Assembly: GCA_036429605.1 (NCBI GenBank)
Contig: CM071591.1
Location: 1,240,001 to 1,304,000 of the forward strand
DNA: 64,000 nt
Direction of reading: 5' to 3'
Source: Cladobotryum mycophilum
Lineage: Eukaryota; Ascomycota; Sordariomycetes; Hypocreales; Hypocreaceae
A model generated the notes under the pieces. The model searched no databases, was not told the DNA's origin, and saw only the letters and a program-made list of their open reading frames with translations. Positions 1 to 10,681 of this stretch are shown piece by piece (position 1 is the stretch's first letter; each line of letters opens with the position of its first letter). Position numbers and translations under genes: made by a program.

Positions 1-418
1 CCCCGAGGATTATACCTGAACAACGGCTCGGTCACCTGTTTACCGTGGTCAATACAATGTCCCATAATTCCAATCCCGTATCGAGATCTTGAATCATGTC
101 ACCCACCTCGAGCTTCCAGAACCTGACCGGACCTCTCCGTTCCATCGGGAAGGGTAAGCGTCACAATCTCATTATATCGCGGGAATTTAACCTGCAACGG
201 AAAAAGACCTCCATCAGCAATCTCATTCCAATCCAAACATAAAAAAGCATCCCTCCTCCCCCACCAATGCCTTTAATTTTTATATCGACATCCCCGTCCA
301 TCAATAGTGGTAATCATACATTCTCGAGAATAACCAGAGGTCCGTTTACGCCGCCGACGGTATTGTATTGCAGTCGTGGCACGACGGAGTACGACGACGA
401 CTCGCGCTGGTCCGGCAT
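1..418 (-). CDS. vma2: V-type ATPase subunit B, N-terminal exons (partial, runs off the left edge)
   Basis: Vma2 is the non-catalytic nucleotide-binding subunit of the V1 sector that acidifies vacuoles. Three coding exons are visible on the minus strand: 418-320 (33 codons, begins MPDQRE), 191-107 and 35-16. Joined, they read through the family-typical [16 protein letters not shown], then [17 protein letters not shown], then [15 protein letters not shown]. Introns are 319-192 (128 nt) and 106-36 (71 nt), both GT..AG, and a third donor lies at 15. The third exon is only 20 nt and completes GDRAVVQ in frame. The remaining roughly 440 residues lie left of the window. No open frame longer than about 40 codons covers this gene, so it is easily missed; the match to the subunit B beta-barrel domain is nevertheless unambiguous. 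Confidence 0.93.
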
Positions 419-1001
419 CGTTGCTAAAGCTATGCGGCACTTGGGCCTTTCTTATCTTGGACAAGGTTTTATTCGTAAAGCGGACGACGGCGAAAACGAG
501 CGAGGGTCGATGGAAGGATGAATTAGTGCGCAGAGGGGGAGCTTCAATGATGGGGACGAATTGTGCCTCGCAGCAAGCAGCTCTTTTGGAGGGAGGACAG
601 AGGTTGGGAGAGGTTGAGCTCTGCTTGGCCCGCGGTCAGTGGAGCCTGTCGACTTGCGCCAACCACCCAGGGGCCCACGTTTGAGCGGCAATGTATCTTT
701 GCGGCTGCCAGCTGATGTGATGGTACAAAGAGCTTTCTTAGCAAAGCCTGAAACGTCACATGACCTCATTTTGCTTATACTGGCTTGCTTGCCCCTCCTC
801 CTCCACCACTACGTACCACCACCACTTGTTCATGGTCGATGCTCAAGACCCATGAGAGACATATGCCGTCAGATGACATGTTATCATCAAGCTATGAATA
901 TTACCTATTCAAATAGGTATATGCCAAACTTGAGGAATAAGAAAAACAAAAACAAAACAAAAACCAAGCAGCAAATACATATATATATGCCAACCAAAAA
1001 G
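419..1001. other. Intergenic: vma2 upstream region and HMG-CoA lyase 3' flank
   Basis: No gene is seen. The part next to 418 should contain the vma2 promoter and leader. The part next to 1001 is A-rich (about 940-990, with a short ATATATAT run) and probably holds the 3' end of the HMG-CoA lyase transcript. Open frames here have no recognisable protein. Confidence 0.5.
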
Positions 1002-2176
1002 TTAAGCCTTTGCAGCATTGGCAGCATGCCTGGCCCTTGCACCAAGCACCGCCTTGCCTACAGAGCTATCATTCGCCTTGCCCAGCTCCCGTGTAATCCA
1101 AGCTCCAATATCCGACATGGCATCAAGATCAACGCCCGTCTCCATGCCCAGCGTCTCCATAAAGTAAACCATGTTCTCTGTCGCCACATTACCCGTCGCG
1201 CCAGGACTATAAGGGCACCCTCCCAGCCCGCCAACACTGCTGTCGAATGTCCGGATGCCGTGTTCCAGTGACACCGCCGCGTTCACCAGCGCCTGTCCGT
1301 ACGTATCATGAAAGTGCATCGCAATGTCCTCGGTTCGGATTCCGGCTGCCGCCATGCACTTGAGCAGCGCGCTGGTTCGCGGCGCCGTGCCCATGCCCGT
1401 AGTGTCACCCAGTGAGATCTCGTCCGCTCCAGACTCCAAAAGATCGGTAGCAATCTCGGCCACCTTGTGAGGGTCCACATCAAAGCCTTCAAACGGACAT
1501 CCCAGAACCACCGAGATGTAAGCGCGAACACGTAGTCCCAGCGCCTTGGAGTCCTGGATCACGGCCTTGAAGCGCTCTAGCGACGTTTGTATATCGCAGT
1601 TGAGGTTCTTCCGCGTAAAACTCTCCGTAGCAGCTGCAAACACCGCAATCTCCATTGTCGGCTTCGCATCGTTGGGTTCGGCTTGTGTAGCAAACGCCCC
1701 AGAGTGCTGCTTCAGCAGCGCCTCCGCGCTCTGCAGTCCCTTTGTGTTTGGCGCTAGGAAGGCATAAGTCATCGGCACCGGCGCCTGAATCTTTTGCTGC
1801 AAAATGTGCTGCATGATCTCGCTCGAATTCGCCATCTGTACAAAGCCACCAGTTAGTATGCTTACAAGCTCCATCCTCCTGGCGTCGTCGTCATCGTCGT
1901 CGTTGTCTCTTACCTGGGGAACCCATTTTGGTGATACAAAAGATCCGGCTTCAATGGTTGAAATGCCAGTTCTAGCCAGTCTCTCAATCAATTCAATCTT
2001 GGTCGCCAGTGGAATGGCCTTCTTTTCGTTTTGCAATCCATCACGAGGCCCAACCTCGACAAGCTTGACCCGATTGTCTATGGACGCTTGTGGTCGGCCA
2101 ACCGTGGCAAACCCCTCTGGAGATGCGTTTGCGATCGTCTGCATGCCCTACAGACCGCGGAGCGTAGGAGAGTCAT
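1002..2176 (-). CDS. Hydroxymethylglutaryl-CoA lyase, mitochondrial
   Basis: The enzyme cleaves HMG-CoA to acetoacetate and acetyl-CoA, the last step of leucine breakdown. The TIM-barrel frame carries the family start KLVEVGPRDGLQNE, the SFVSPKWVPQ block and the active-site signature SSVGGLGGCPYSPGATGN near the C-terminus. An in-frame 78-nt intron lies at 1913-1836 (GTAAG donor, ACTAAC branch, TACAG acceptor); unspliced it would insert an Asp-rich stretch between KWVPQ and MANSSE. The open frame begins at 2144, but a better start is 2176: from there a typical mitochondrial presequence reads MTLLRSAVCRAC and continues to QRG, where it is out of frame with FATVGRPQ by one base, at GGGG (about 2112-2115 on the plus strand, CCCC). 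One more G would join them. Starting at 2144 would instead give a form without presequence. The gene is on the same strand as tubulin upstream. Confidence 0.92.
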
Positions 2177-2620
2177 GATTATAGTCAACAAGAGGTGATC
2201 AATTCGGTGTAGAAGCAAAATTAAAGATGCCAGAAGGAGAGTCTACCGAGGGAAGCTTACGATCGGTGTTGCTGTCGCGTATCGTCGGCATATGCACATC
2301 CTAGACATACTCCGCTACAGCCGCTGCGGGACAATTGGTGTCAACTTTATGACAACAACGACAACCAACACTTTACGAACAAAGATGGATACAACGACAC
2401 AGCACGCATAATACTAAAAGCCTGCTGGCACAGGAATTATTTCATACCAGTCTTAGTAGATAACAACTTCTGTTGGCTTGTATCTACAGATCTGCCTCTT
2501 TTGACATTAAAAACTGTAGGCCTGCGACCTAATAAAGAAAATACACCACTTCGTAAAGAATGAGGGCACTATCAAGTGATACCAGTCCGGTAGCGCACGC
2601 ACTCAAACAGGATTCCAGAC
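2177..2620. other. Intergenic between alpha-tubulin 3' end and HMG-CoA lyase 5' end
   Basis: No gene is seen. Both flanking genes are on the minus strand, so this should hold the tubulin terminator and the HMG-CoA lyase promoter. Confidence 0.45.
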
Positions 2621-4455
2621 TTAGTATTCACCACCCTCGTAAGCCTCCTCATCGTGAGAGTCCAGGCCAACCTCCTCGTAATCGCGCTCCAGAGCAGCGA
2701 GATCCTCACGGGCCTCGGAGAATTCACCTTCCTCCATACCCTCACCAACGTACCAATGAACGAAAGCACGCTTGGAGTGCATGAGATCGAACTTCTTGGA
2801 CAAGTTTGTCCAGGCGGTAGCGATGGAGGTAGTGTTGGACAACATGCAGCTGCGATAAGTGTTAGAAGGAGTTTTTAAAAATAAACGTGACAGGAGGTAA
2901 ACTTACACAGCGCGGCTGACCTTGGCGAGGTCTCCGTTGGGAACGTTTTCAGGGGGCTGGTAGCAGATACCGAGCTTGAAGCCGGTGGGGCACCAGTCGA
3001 CAAACTGAATGGTCTTCTTGGTCTTGAGGGTAGCAACGGCAGCGTGGGCGTCGTTGGGAACAACATCACCACGGTACAGCAAGCAAGTAGCCATGTACTT
3101 GCCCTCCTTAGGATCACACTTGACCATCTGGCTGTTGGTGTCAAAGCAAGACAAGGTCATCTCCTGGACGGAGTTGGCCTCGTGGGCAGCCTTGGCAGCA
3201 GAGATGACAGGAGCGTAAGCAACGAGAGGGAAGTGGATACGGGGGTAGGGAACCAAGTTGGTCTGGAACTCGTTGAGATCGACGTTGAGGGAACCGTCAA
3301 ATCGGAGAGAAGCAGTGATGGAAGAGACGACTGCGATTGGTTAGTATATGTGTTTTTTTTTGCCATCTGATATCATAAATAACTTACCCTGAGCAATGAG
3401 ACGGTTCAAGTTCTCATAGTTGGGGCGCTCAACACCGAGCTTGGTTCGGCAGATGTCGTAGATGGCCTCGTTGTCGACCATGAAGGAGCAGTCAGAGTGC
3501 TCAAGGGTGGTGTGTGTGGTGAGAATGGAGTTGTAGGGCTCGACAACGGAGGTAGCAGTCTGAGGGGCAGGGTAGACGCAGAACTCAAGCTTGCTCTTCT
3601 TTCCGTACTCGACGGAGAGACGCTCCATGAGGAGAGCACCGAAACCAGAACCGGTACCACCACCGAAGGAGTGGAAGACCAAGAAGCCCTGGAGACCGTC
3701 GCAGTTGTTGGCAACACGTCGAATCTTCTCGAGGACGCCATCAATCAACTCCTTGCCGACGGTATAGTGACCACGAGCGTAGTTGTTGGAAGCATCTTCC
3801 TTGCCGCTGATCATGTACTCAGGGTGGAAGAGGTTTCGGTAGGCACCGGTGCGGACCTCGTCGATGACATTGGGCTCGAGATCGCAGTAGATGGCACGGG
3901 GAACGTACTTGGAGCCGTCTGCAGAAATATATGAGTACGATATTCTCAACCCCAACGTTTAAGTGTCACAAACCTCTTCCGTTGGCTTCAGAGAAGAAAG
4001 TGCTGAAACCCTGGTCACGATCACCCTTCATCTTGTCCTCAGTGAGGAAACCATCGGGCTACAGGTGGCAATTCATGTTAGCTTCGAATTACGGTCGAAT
4101 TTGCTGTTCCGAAGTTCACTCCGTACCTGGATACCATGCTCGAGGCAGTAAAGCTAGAGGGTAGATGTTAGCATTTGAGCGTGCACGAAAGGGGAAAATT
4201 GCAAACAGGGGATTGTACGAACCTCCCAGCAGGAATTGGCAATCTGGCAACCAGCCTGGCCGACTATATTTCCATTGCGTCAGTACGAGTTTCTCTCAAG
4301 ATGGCATTGGGCCTCCACGATGCGGTGAAGTGCAAACGCGTTTTTAGCTCGAGGGGAGAGAAGAGGGGAGGGGCATCAGGGGCTCAGGCTCTGAAGAGAG
4401 AGAGAGAGAGAGGAGAGGGCTTAGGCATACCGTTGATGCTAATAACCTCACGCAT
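2621..4455 (-). CDS. Alpha-tubulin
   Basis: Alpha-tubulin is the GTP-binding partner of beta-tubulin in microtubules. I assemble seven exons on the minus strand: 4455-4431, 4263-4223, 4153-4127, 4058-3974, 3918-3388, 3330-2907 and 2849-2621, giving 453 residues, the normal family length. The start reads [20 protein letters not shown]; the tubulin GTP signature GGGTGSG is in exon 5, and the protein ends in EEAYEGGEY with a C-terminal tyrosine. Every junction is GT..AG and the phases match. The first three exons are tiny (25, 41 and 27 nt), so simple gene finders may lose the N-terminus. Intron 1 contains a GA-repeat tract (about 4396-4412). A divergent gene starts at 6112. Confidence 0.97.
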
Positions 4456-6111
4456 GGTGAAAGTCTTTGTCCGCTTGTACTTGATTAGGGTACGAGAGAA
4501 GGAAGAGAGGATTGAAGGAAAAGAGAGAGCTCGAGTAGTGAAACCAGAGCCACGAGAAGGAAATAAAAGGCCCGGCAGAAAAGGCTTTTATTACGGTCCC
4601 AGAGGTTGGAGAACGGAGAAGGGGAAGAAAGAGTCGCTAGCAGGTAGTTAAGGTAACAACAAGAAGTTAGGGGAGGGAGGGCGAAAATAGGTGGGGGGAA
4701 ATTTGGGACAAGGCCAGGGGTGATGAAGGGGGCAGCGATGCGTTGCCGTCCGGGGATTTGTTGATTTTCCCAGGCGTGGCCTGAAGTGGTAAGGCGCGTC
4801 TGCGAGTTCCCCCCTGTTGCCTCACCGCTCTGGGCGACCGCAAATTAGCAAGCAAGTTGGGCCAGCGATACAGCAGCTACGAGACCTCTTTGTACAGTAC
4901 ATTCATGTGTCTGCACTGCACGTAACGAGTTTACTTGGCGGGTTGACAATGATATACATGATGGCAGCCTGAGGGTTAATGCTGAATGCGACGTTTACCA
5001 ATCCATTTTTTATGCGTTGTAGACTGTACTGCACGCCTTTTTTCCAGGGACCTCTACTCCGTAGTTGGGTGCTTTTTTCCCCTTCGCACACCTCAGCGTA
5101 GCATCCAGTTCAGTGCACTCTTTGTACTGTACATTGTTGTACCTGCGCGCTGTCCTGTGCTGTGCTCTGCTGTGTGTGCTGTCTTGCAAAAAGCAAAAAC
5201 TTCTCTGGGCAATGAAGATTGCGTTGCAATGAATTCTATTCTACGGAGTACTTTACTGAAAACGGATCCTCATGAAAATATCCATTGAAAATGTCTTCAT
5301 GATCGAATAAAAGAAATAACCAGCATAAGGTAGATACTAATCTACCTAATCCATTCCCCAATGGCATCACATGACAGTTCCCAATCATCAAGCTACCCTC
5401 CACTCCCATTGACCCATCTTGCTCTGCTGTACAAAGCACAAGCACCCTCCATTCAGACACCGTAACTGCAAGCCCAGCTGCATGTCTGTCTATCTGTCCC
5501 CCCTCTCCGTGTCAAACAAAGGCACCTCGGAACGCTCCCCGACCGCTGGTTCGTTCCCCCCTTCTCCCCCTAAACAGGTGGCAGGGCATGTGGGGGTGAG
5601 GAGCGACACCAGTGTATGACAAAAGTTAGGACGACAAAAATCAATGGAAATTGCAGGCGCAATAGAAATTATGAGTGCCTACTAAGTACCTAACAAGAGA
5701 AATCGCAAGCAGAAAAAAAGGGTATAAACAATGTCTAGACAGTTGAGAATCAAACCTTCTATCGTACGCTGGCAGTAATGGACGAGAACCTTGGGTAATC
5801 TCTCTCCTCGAAAGCCCAATGGTTCATCCACTGAAAGCTCACCCCAGCAGCTCCTGAATTCAGGTACCTACCAGTAGATAAGAGTATGGAAGGTACGTAC
5901 CGCCTTAATTTGACCACCACTCCATTGGACCAAACAAACCCTTGCTAGGTTGAGCCTCAACCAACCGTTTGCCAACCGTACAGGGTCATCATCCTCCTGA
6001 GTTTTCCCTGTCCTCCGTAGTATATCATTAATACCATTTGCACTTATCCAACCTCCCTTTATCCCAACACAAAAAAAGAAACCCGTCACATAAGACAAAA
6101 AGGAAAACAAA
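4456..6111. promoter_or_regulatory. Divergent intergenic region between alpha-tubulin and the 6112 gene
   Basis: No gene is seen in 1.66 kb. The tubulin-proximal part is purine-rich. TACTCCGTA occurs at 5055-5063 and TACGGAGTA at 5242-5250, two exact copies of an intergenic word that recurs in this window. Promoters of both flanking genes must lie here; I cannot place them more precisely. Confidence 0.5.
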
Positions 6112-7039
6112 ATGAGGCCACTTACCACCACCACCGCCTCCTCCTTCTCCTGGCCCGGCAGCCTCCTTCTCGCCACCGCCGTGGCCGCCGCCATCTTCAC
6201 CCGCCCCGTCCGGGCCAACACCGAAAAAGTCATCTTCACTGCCCCAGCCCCTGTCAACGTCCCCCTGGCCAAGCCCTCTCTGTCCGACCTGAACCTCGAC
6301 GTCCTGGGCGATGGCGGCCACCGCTCGTCCCTCCTCCGCACCAACCTGACCCGTGTCTTCCCCCTCGAGCCGCGCAACCCCGAACAAGGTGAGCCCGCAT
6401 GGCTGCTGCTCGATAACCTCACCGAGGGCCAGCGGTATGAGCTGCGTGTCTGCTGGTCTGCCCTCGTAAGTTAAGCCCCCTATTCAAGTCGATGCTACTC
6501 TGGATCTTTTGCTGGCCCTTCATTTGAGACAAAGCCATGAGATACCCTATACACGGCAAATAAATGTGAACGTAGGCTCACGTGTTGCATTGGCCTTCAA
6601 GGAACCAACTAGCTTTACTATTGACGTATATTCTCTTGATACTGTATGGGAAACGCCAGAGCTCATCCAGTCATTGGCTCACTATGCCACGTCTCGTCAA
6701 CCGGATCCCAATGCCTCCAAGGAACAAGCGCCATCTATTCATGAGTCATCGTCAGACAATGGCTCTAGGGAACGTAAAGCTTCCATCATGTTACTACGAG
6801 TGCGAGCTGCGGCAGATTACTTTTCCCACAACAAGAGTCTCATGAAGACGCCGCCTCCTGTTTTGGTCGATCTCATTCTGGACCCTTACGTCTACAACAT
6901 CGTACCTCGCTCCCTCTTACCGACCGCAGGCTACATTGTCGTTGTCGGCATTGTCGCATGGTTCGTGGCCCAATGGATTGCAGGAAACCTGATATCTATT
7001 GCGGAATCTGGTAATGACCAGAAGAAAAAACAAAACTAG
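6112..7039 (+). CDS. Unrecognised fungal membrane protein with signal peptide and C-terminal membrane segment
   Basis: Two exons, 6112-6465 and 6602-7039, are separated by a 136-nt GTAAGT..CAAG intron and join in phase 0, giving 263 residues. The N-terminus is a probable signal peptide (hydrophobic stretch about residues 15-30, then RPVRANTEK). The middle looks like a lumenal beta-rich domain with NLTEGQRYELRVCWSA followed by PTSFTIDVYSLD, and has potential N-glycosylation sites. Near the C-terminus a membrane segment (GYIVVVGIVAWFVAQWIAG) is followed by a short polar tail ending KKKQN. This suggests a type I protein of the endoplasmic reticulum or secretory pathway. I do not recognise the family. 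The lysine-rich tail is compatible with ER retrieval, but that is inference. Confidence 0.8.
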
Positions 7040-7404
7040 AAGACGTAATGTCAAACGCTTTCCAGATATTTTCGACCATATTCCATCACTCATGCAATTC
7101 TTCATTCCATCTCTTATCTCTTCTTGTCGAGGTTCATGCATGTATGCTCTGACCTAATCCACTGCTCGAACGAGTGCCTCCGTTATTCATCATTATCTAC
7201 ACCAGCCTGCTCCAGCGCTTGGCGGGTCGCTCACAAGACACATCTCGTCCGCCACGTCGTTACCGCTATTTCAAACGTATATATTTTCTCAGCCTCCAGA
7301 CATAGTGCTGTTTCATTGCCCATAAATAGCATCAACGGAACCGATAGCCATCAAATCGCCGACGTGTGAATAGTTTCCAAAAAAACACTCAACCAAATAT
7401 GCCT
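7040..7404. other. Convergent 3' intergenic region
   Basis: The region lies between the 3' ends of the 6112 gene and the WW-domain gene. No gene is seen; it should hold both terminators. Confidence 0.4.
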
Positions 7405-8997
7405 TTAGTATTGGTTGCTATACCCATGGCTCTGGCTCGGGTGGCTTCCATGAGGCACAGCCGGGGGATTTGCCTGGAAAGGCTGCTGCCCATATTGCTG
7501 ATGGCCGCCGGGAGCGCCGTATGAAGAATTATAGCCACCGCTTGGGGGTTGGTATTGGTTTGGCTGTCCGCCAGGAGGAGGGTACTGCTGATGTTGTCCC
7601 GCAGGAGGGGAATATTGTTGGTGTCCTCCCGATGGAGGATACTGCTGATGGCCGCCTGTGGGAGGTGCACCGTAACTTTGCTGATGTTGACCTCCTTGTG
7701 GAGGAGCTCCAGGAGCCCCGTAGCTCTGCTGTTGCTGATGCCCGCCGGTTTGGGGAGCACCATACGTTGGCTGTGCAGCAGTACCGTAGCCTTGCTGTTG
7801 CTGTTGCTGATGCTGTTGATATCCACCGGCGCCGTGTTGTCCTCCATGCTGTGTTTCATGTGATGCGCCGTATTGCCCGCTGGGGGCTGGGCTATGCGTG
7901 TAGGACTGGCTGCTATGGGATTGGCTACCGCCATGAGACTGGCCATAGGATTGATTGTGCGGTGACTGTGACTGTGTCTGTGTCTGTGCCTGAGGAGGCG
8001 GGGCGTATGAGTTGTTGGAGGGGCTCTGATGTGCGCTTGAGTGTGATACTGATGAGGAAGCTCCGTGGCTTGAGCCTGTTCCTGAAGGGGGTTGTAGGTC
8101 GGTGCTTGGCCAGAGTAAGATCCGCTTGTTCCAGTATTGGAGTAACCAAAACTATTGCCCTGCTGTATTTACCGCCATTGTTAGTCCAGCTTCATTCTCA
8201 CACCTCCTTTGACGTGTATAAACTTACACTTCCTTGCTGCTTCCCTCCAAACATGGAAGCCACGCCACCCATGACAGCGCCAGCTAAGCCGCCCTGTGCG
8301 CTGTGCGACGCTCCAGATGACTGCCCGCCGTGGTAGTTTTGCGATTGCTGGGGTTTGCTGTTGGAAGGCGAGAATAGGTTGGATGCCAGCTGGCCGACAA
8401 GCTTTCCAGAAATGGAGTTCTTACCGCCACTGCTACCACCGCTGCTGTGAGAACCGCCGCCGCCGCCGCCGCCAAGGAACTGGCCAGCCAGACTACCAAG
8501 AGGGTTGCTTCCACCACTGCTCCCGTGCCCAGAACTCTTACCGCCGAGTAATGCGTTCATTGCCATTGTCTAATGGGGAATATCGGTTAGCGCAGAGTTC
8601 CCCCGCTCGAGCATGATATCTGAGTGATATATGGAGCAGCACGGTAAATAGATGTACTTACACCGAGTCCACGGTCGCCAGTTGCACCTTCGACGCCTCT
8701 CGCGCCTTCGGGCATGATTGGCTCCATAGTTCCATCGGCATGCTTGATTGTTTGCGAGCCATCTGGGTGGGTGATGACCTGAGGTGGTGGAGTGCCATAG
8801 GGATGTTCAGCACCCGGTGTCGGTGTGCCGGTCGAGACAGGGTCGGTAGGGACCTCCCATTGGGACACGCCCGTGGCCAGCTGGACGTAGTAATATTTCT
8901 TGCTAGAGCCATCCCACTGCGCGATCCAGCCAGCAGGCAGCGGTGGAGGAGCAAAGGTAGGACCCTCGGCGCCAGGTGTTGTAGAGCCTCCCATCAT
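7405..8997 (-). CDS. WW-domain protein with Gly/Ser-rich and Q/P/G/Y-rich low-complexity tail (frame break at 8087-8091)
   Basis: Three exons: 8997-8662, 8569-8228 and 8162-7405. Exon 1 encodes a WW domain about residues 18-52 (LPAGWIAQWD, then KYYYVQ, then SQWEVPTDP); WW domains bind proline-rich peptides. Exon 2 is Gly/Ser-rich (GGKSSGHGSSGGSNP; GGGGGGG). Exon 3 encodes a tail of repeated GGHQQY, APPxGG and PPSGGHQQY units, which is prion-like in composition. After splicing, exon 3 opens in the frame GNSFGYSNTGTSGSY and then changes frame at a five-base C run (plus-strand GGGGG 8087-8091). One added C joins it to PPSGTGSSHGASSS and the full repeat tail ending HGYSNQY. Without it the frame runs through non-repetitive sequence to 7389. 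The function is unknown; the composition suggests an RNA- or condensate-associated protein. Confidence 0.82.
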
Positions 8998-10681
8998 GTC
9001 TTGTTATCCGCGGGGCGGGTGAGCGCGGGGTGCAAAATGCTCGATAGGCGAAGGGAACTCGACGGAAGAAAAAAAAAGCAAGCTCCCGTGGGGATGCCTG
9101 CTGCTGAAAAGGTGACGAAGGATGGAGATGGAGGTGGAAGAGGACGACGAGAGGAAAAGAAAAAAAAAGACAAGAGAAAGAAGAGAAGAGAAGGGAAGAG
9201 AGAGGGTTGGGGAGGTTTGCGATCGTCACCTAGGATCTGGAGGTCCTTCCCGCTCTTGCTCTGGGGGCTCGACTATGTGTGGCTTGAGGTCGTGTCGGTC
9301 TACTTGTCAGGGTGTGGGGTTGTGCTTATATGGGAATTTAATGGGTCGTTTGACTTATTAACAGTGTAGCAGCGCAGCATCAGCAGAAGTATCGTGCTGG
9401 TGCCAGAAGTGGACAAGACGGTGCACATCCACCATTAACGGTGAGGCAAATAAATGGCGACAATAGTCACATTTGCTATCAAGGCAAGGATAGATGAGTG
9501 AATACTAAGATAGATTGAATATCTATCGGATATGAGTCCAAAAGCAGAAATGACCATGCGAATGGCCAAATTATTATTTTATAGGCAAATGGACAAAGTT
9601 TTAGATGGACTCCACTGTTTAAATCTCCATACAGGTACTTAGTAGTAGGAGGAGGCAGGTATGACAGGTAGACATCTACTAGTAGTACCTGCAACATTCT
9701 CTTCAGCTCCTACTACTTGTAGCAATAAAAATTGGAAGGAACACGGCGGGTGAGATGAAGGACGCCACTTTCCAACAAAAACTCCCATGGTTCTCTTTCA
9801 GGGAAGGCAACAGCAACGGTTCTTACTTTTGGAAACATAGCCTCAAGCTGGCCGCTGAAAAACGCCTGGAAAGAAAATCTCTCACACAAACATCATCTCA
9901 TAGATGTTCTGTCTGACACCATGTTTGCGTGTGACGGCTTCCACGGCCTCGTCAAATGTCGTCAAAAATCCACGTCAAAAACCAGGCTTGGCTGAGTGGC
10001 GCAGTCCACCGTCGCTCAGTAAGTCAGTGGCTGGACCCTTGATCTCATAGGCGAAGGTGTCTCTGATGCCGGGAAGCACGTGCGGTGGCCTCTGACGACG
10101 ACCATGACGCCCAAAATAGCCATCCATCCATGTGTTGATATGCTGGGCGGCCTCCTTGACATGGACATGACTCTCGGGTTACGGCAAGAGCCTGATGTGA
10201 CTATGCGATACACAGCAACTCTTTCACAGCATTTTAACATCCATTTCGTCACAAAATCAGGCCGAGACACCTGGAGCCCTTTTGTGCGCAGTGTACCAAG
10301 CCCCCTCCCTCCTTATTGATCTCACCGTGACTCTAGAGTGTTCACCTATACAGACAACTACCATGACAAAGCGTTGAATGTTCTAACCACAAACCGTGCC
10401 ACCAATACATCACAATCAGAAAAAGGCAGGGCAAACAAGGTATTCATGTTCATAAACGGAGCTAATTTTACTCCATCTATCAAGTTGTTTGTATAGACAA
10501 AATGCGGTATACTAGAGCCCCCCAACCCAAGTATGAGCAGCAAGCAACAGCAGCTATTGCCATGGTCGCCTGCAACCGCAATACAAGAAGAGAATTTGTG
10601 TAACGAAGGTGCAAGTATGTGCAACGGATTGCAGCAGAAAGAAAGAAAGTGCCAAGCAATCAAGACCAAAGAAATATATAC
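8998..10681. other. Intergenic: WW-gene promoter and AA11-gene 3' flank
   Basis: No gene is seen in 1.7 kb. Purine-rich tracts (about 9130-9210) lie just upstream of the WW gene and probably belong to its leader. AT-rich sequence with TAG/TAC-rich words (9480-9720) follows. Open frames here lack family resemblance. Confidence 0.5.

Noticed and set aside
9985..10070. Possible tRNA: TGAGTGGCGCAGT resembles the A box of initiator tRNA-Met, and CTCATA lies about 50 bases downstream
   Set aside because: No B box (GGTTCGAATCC-like) follows at the right distance, the anticodon and acceptor stems do not pair, and the spacing is wrong for a tRNA intron.
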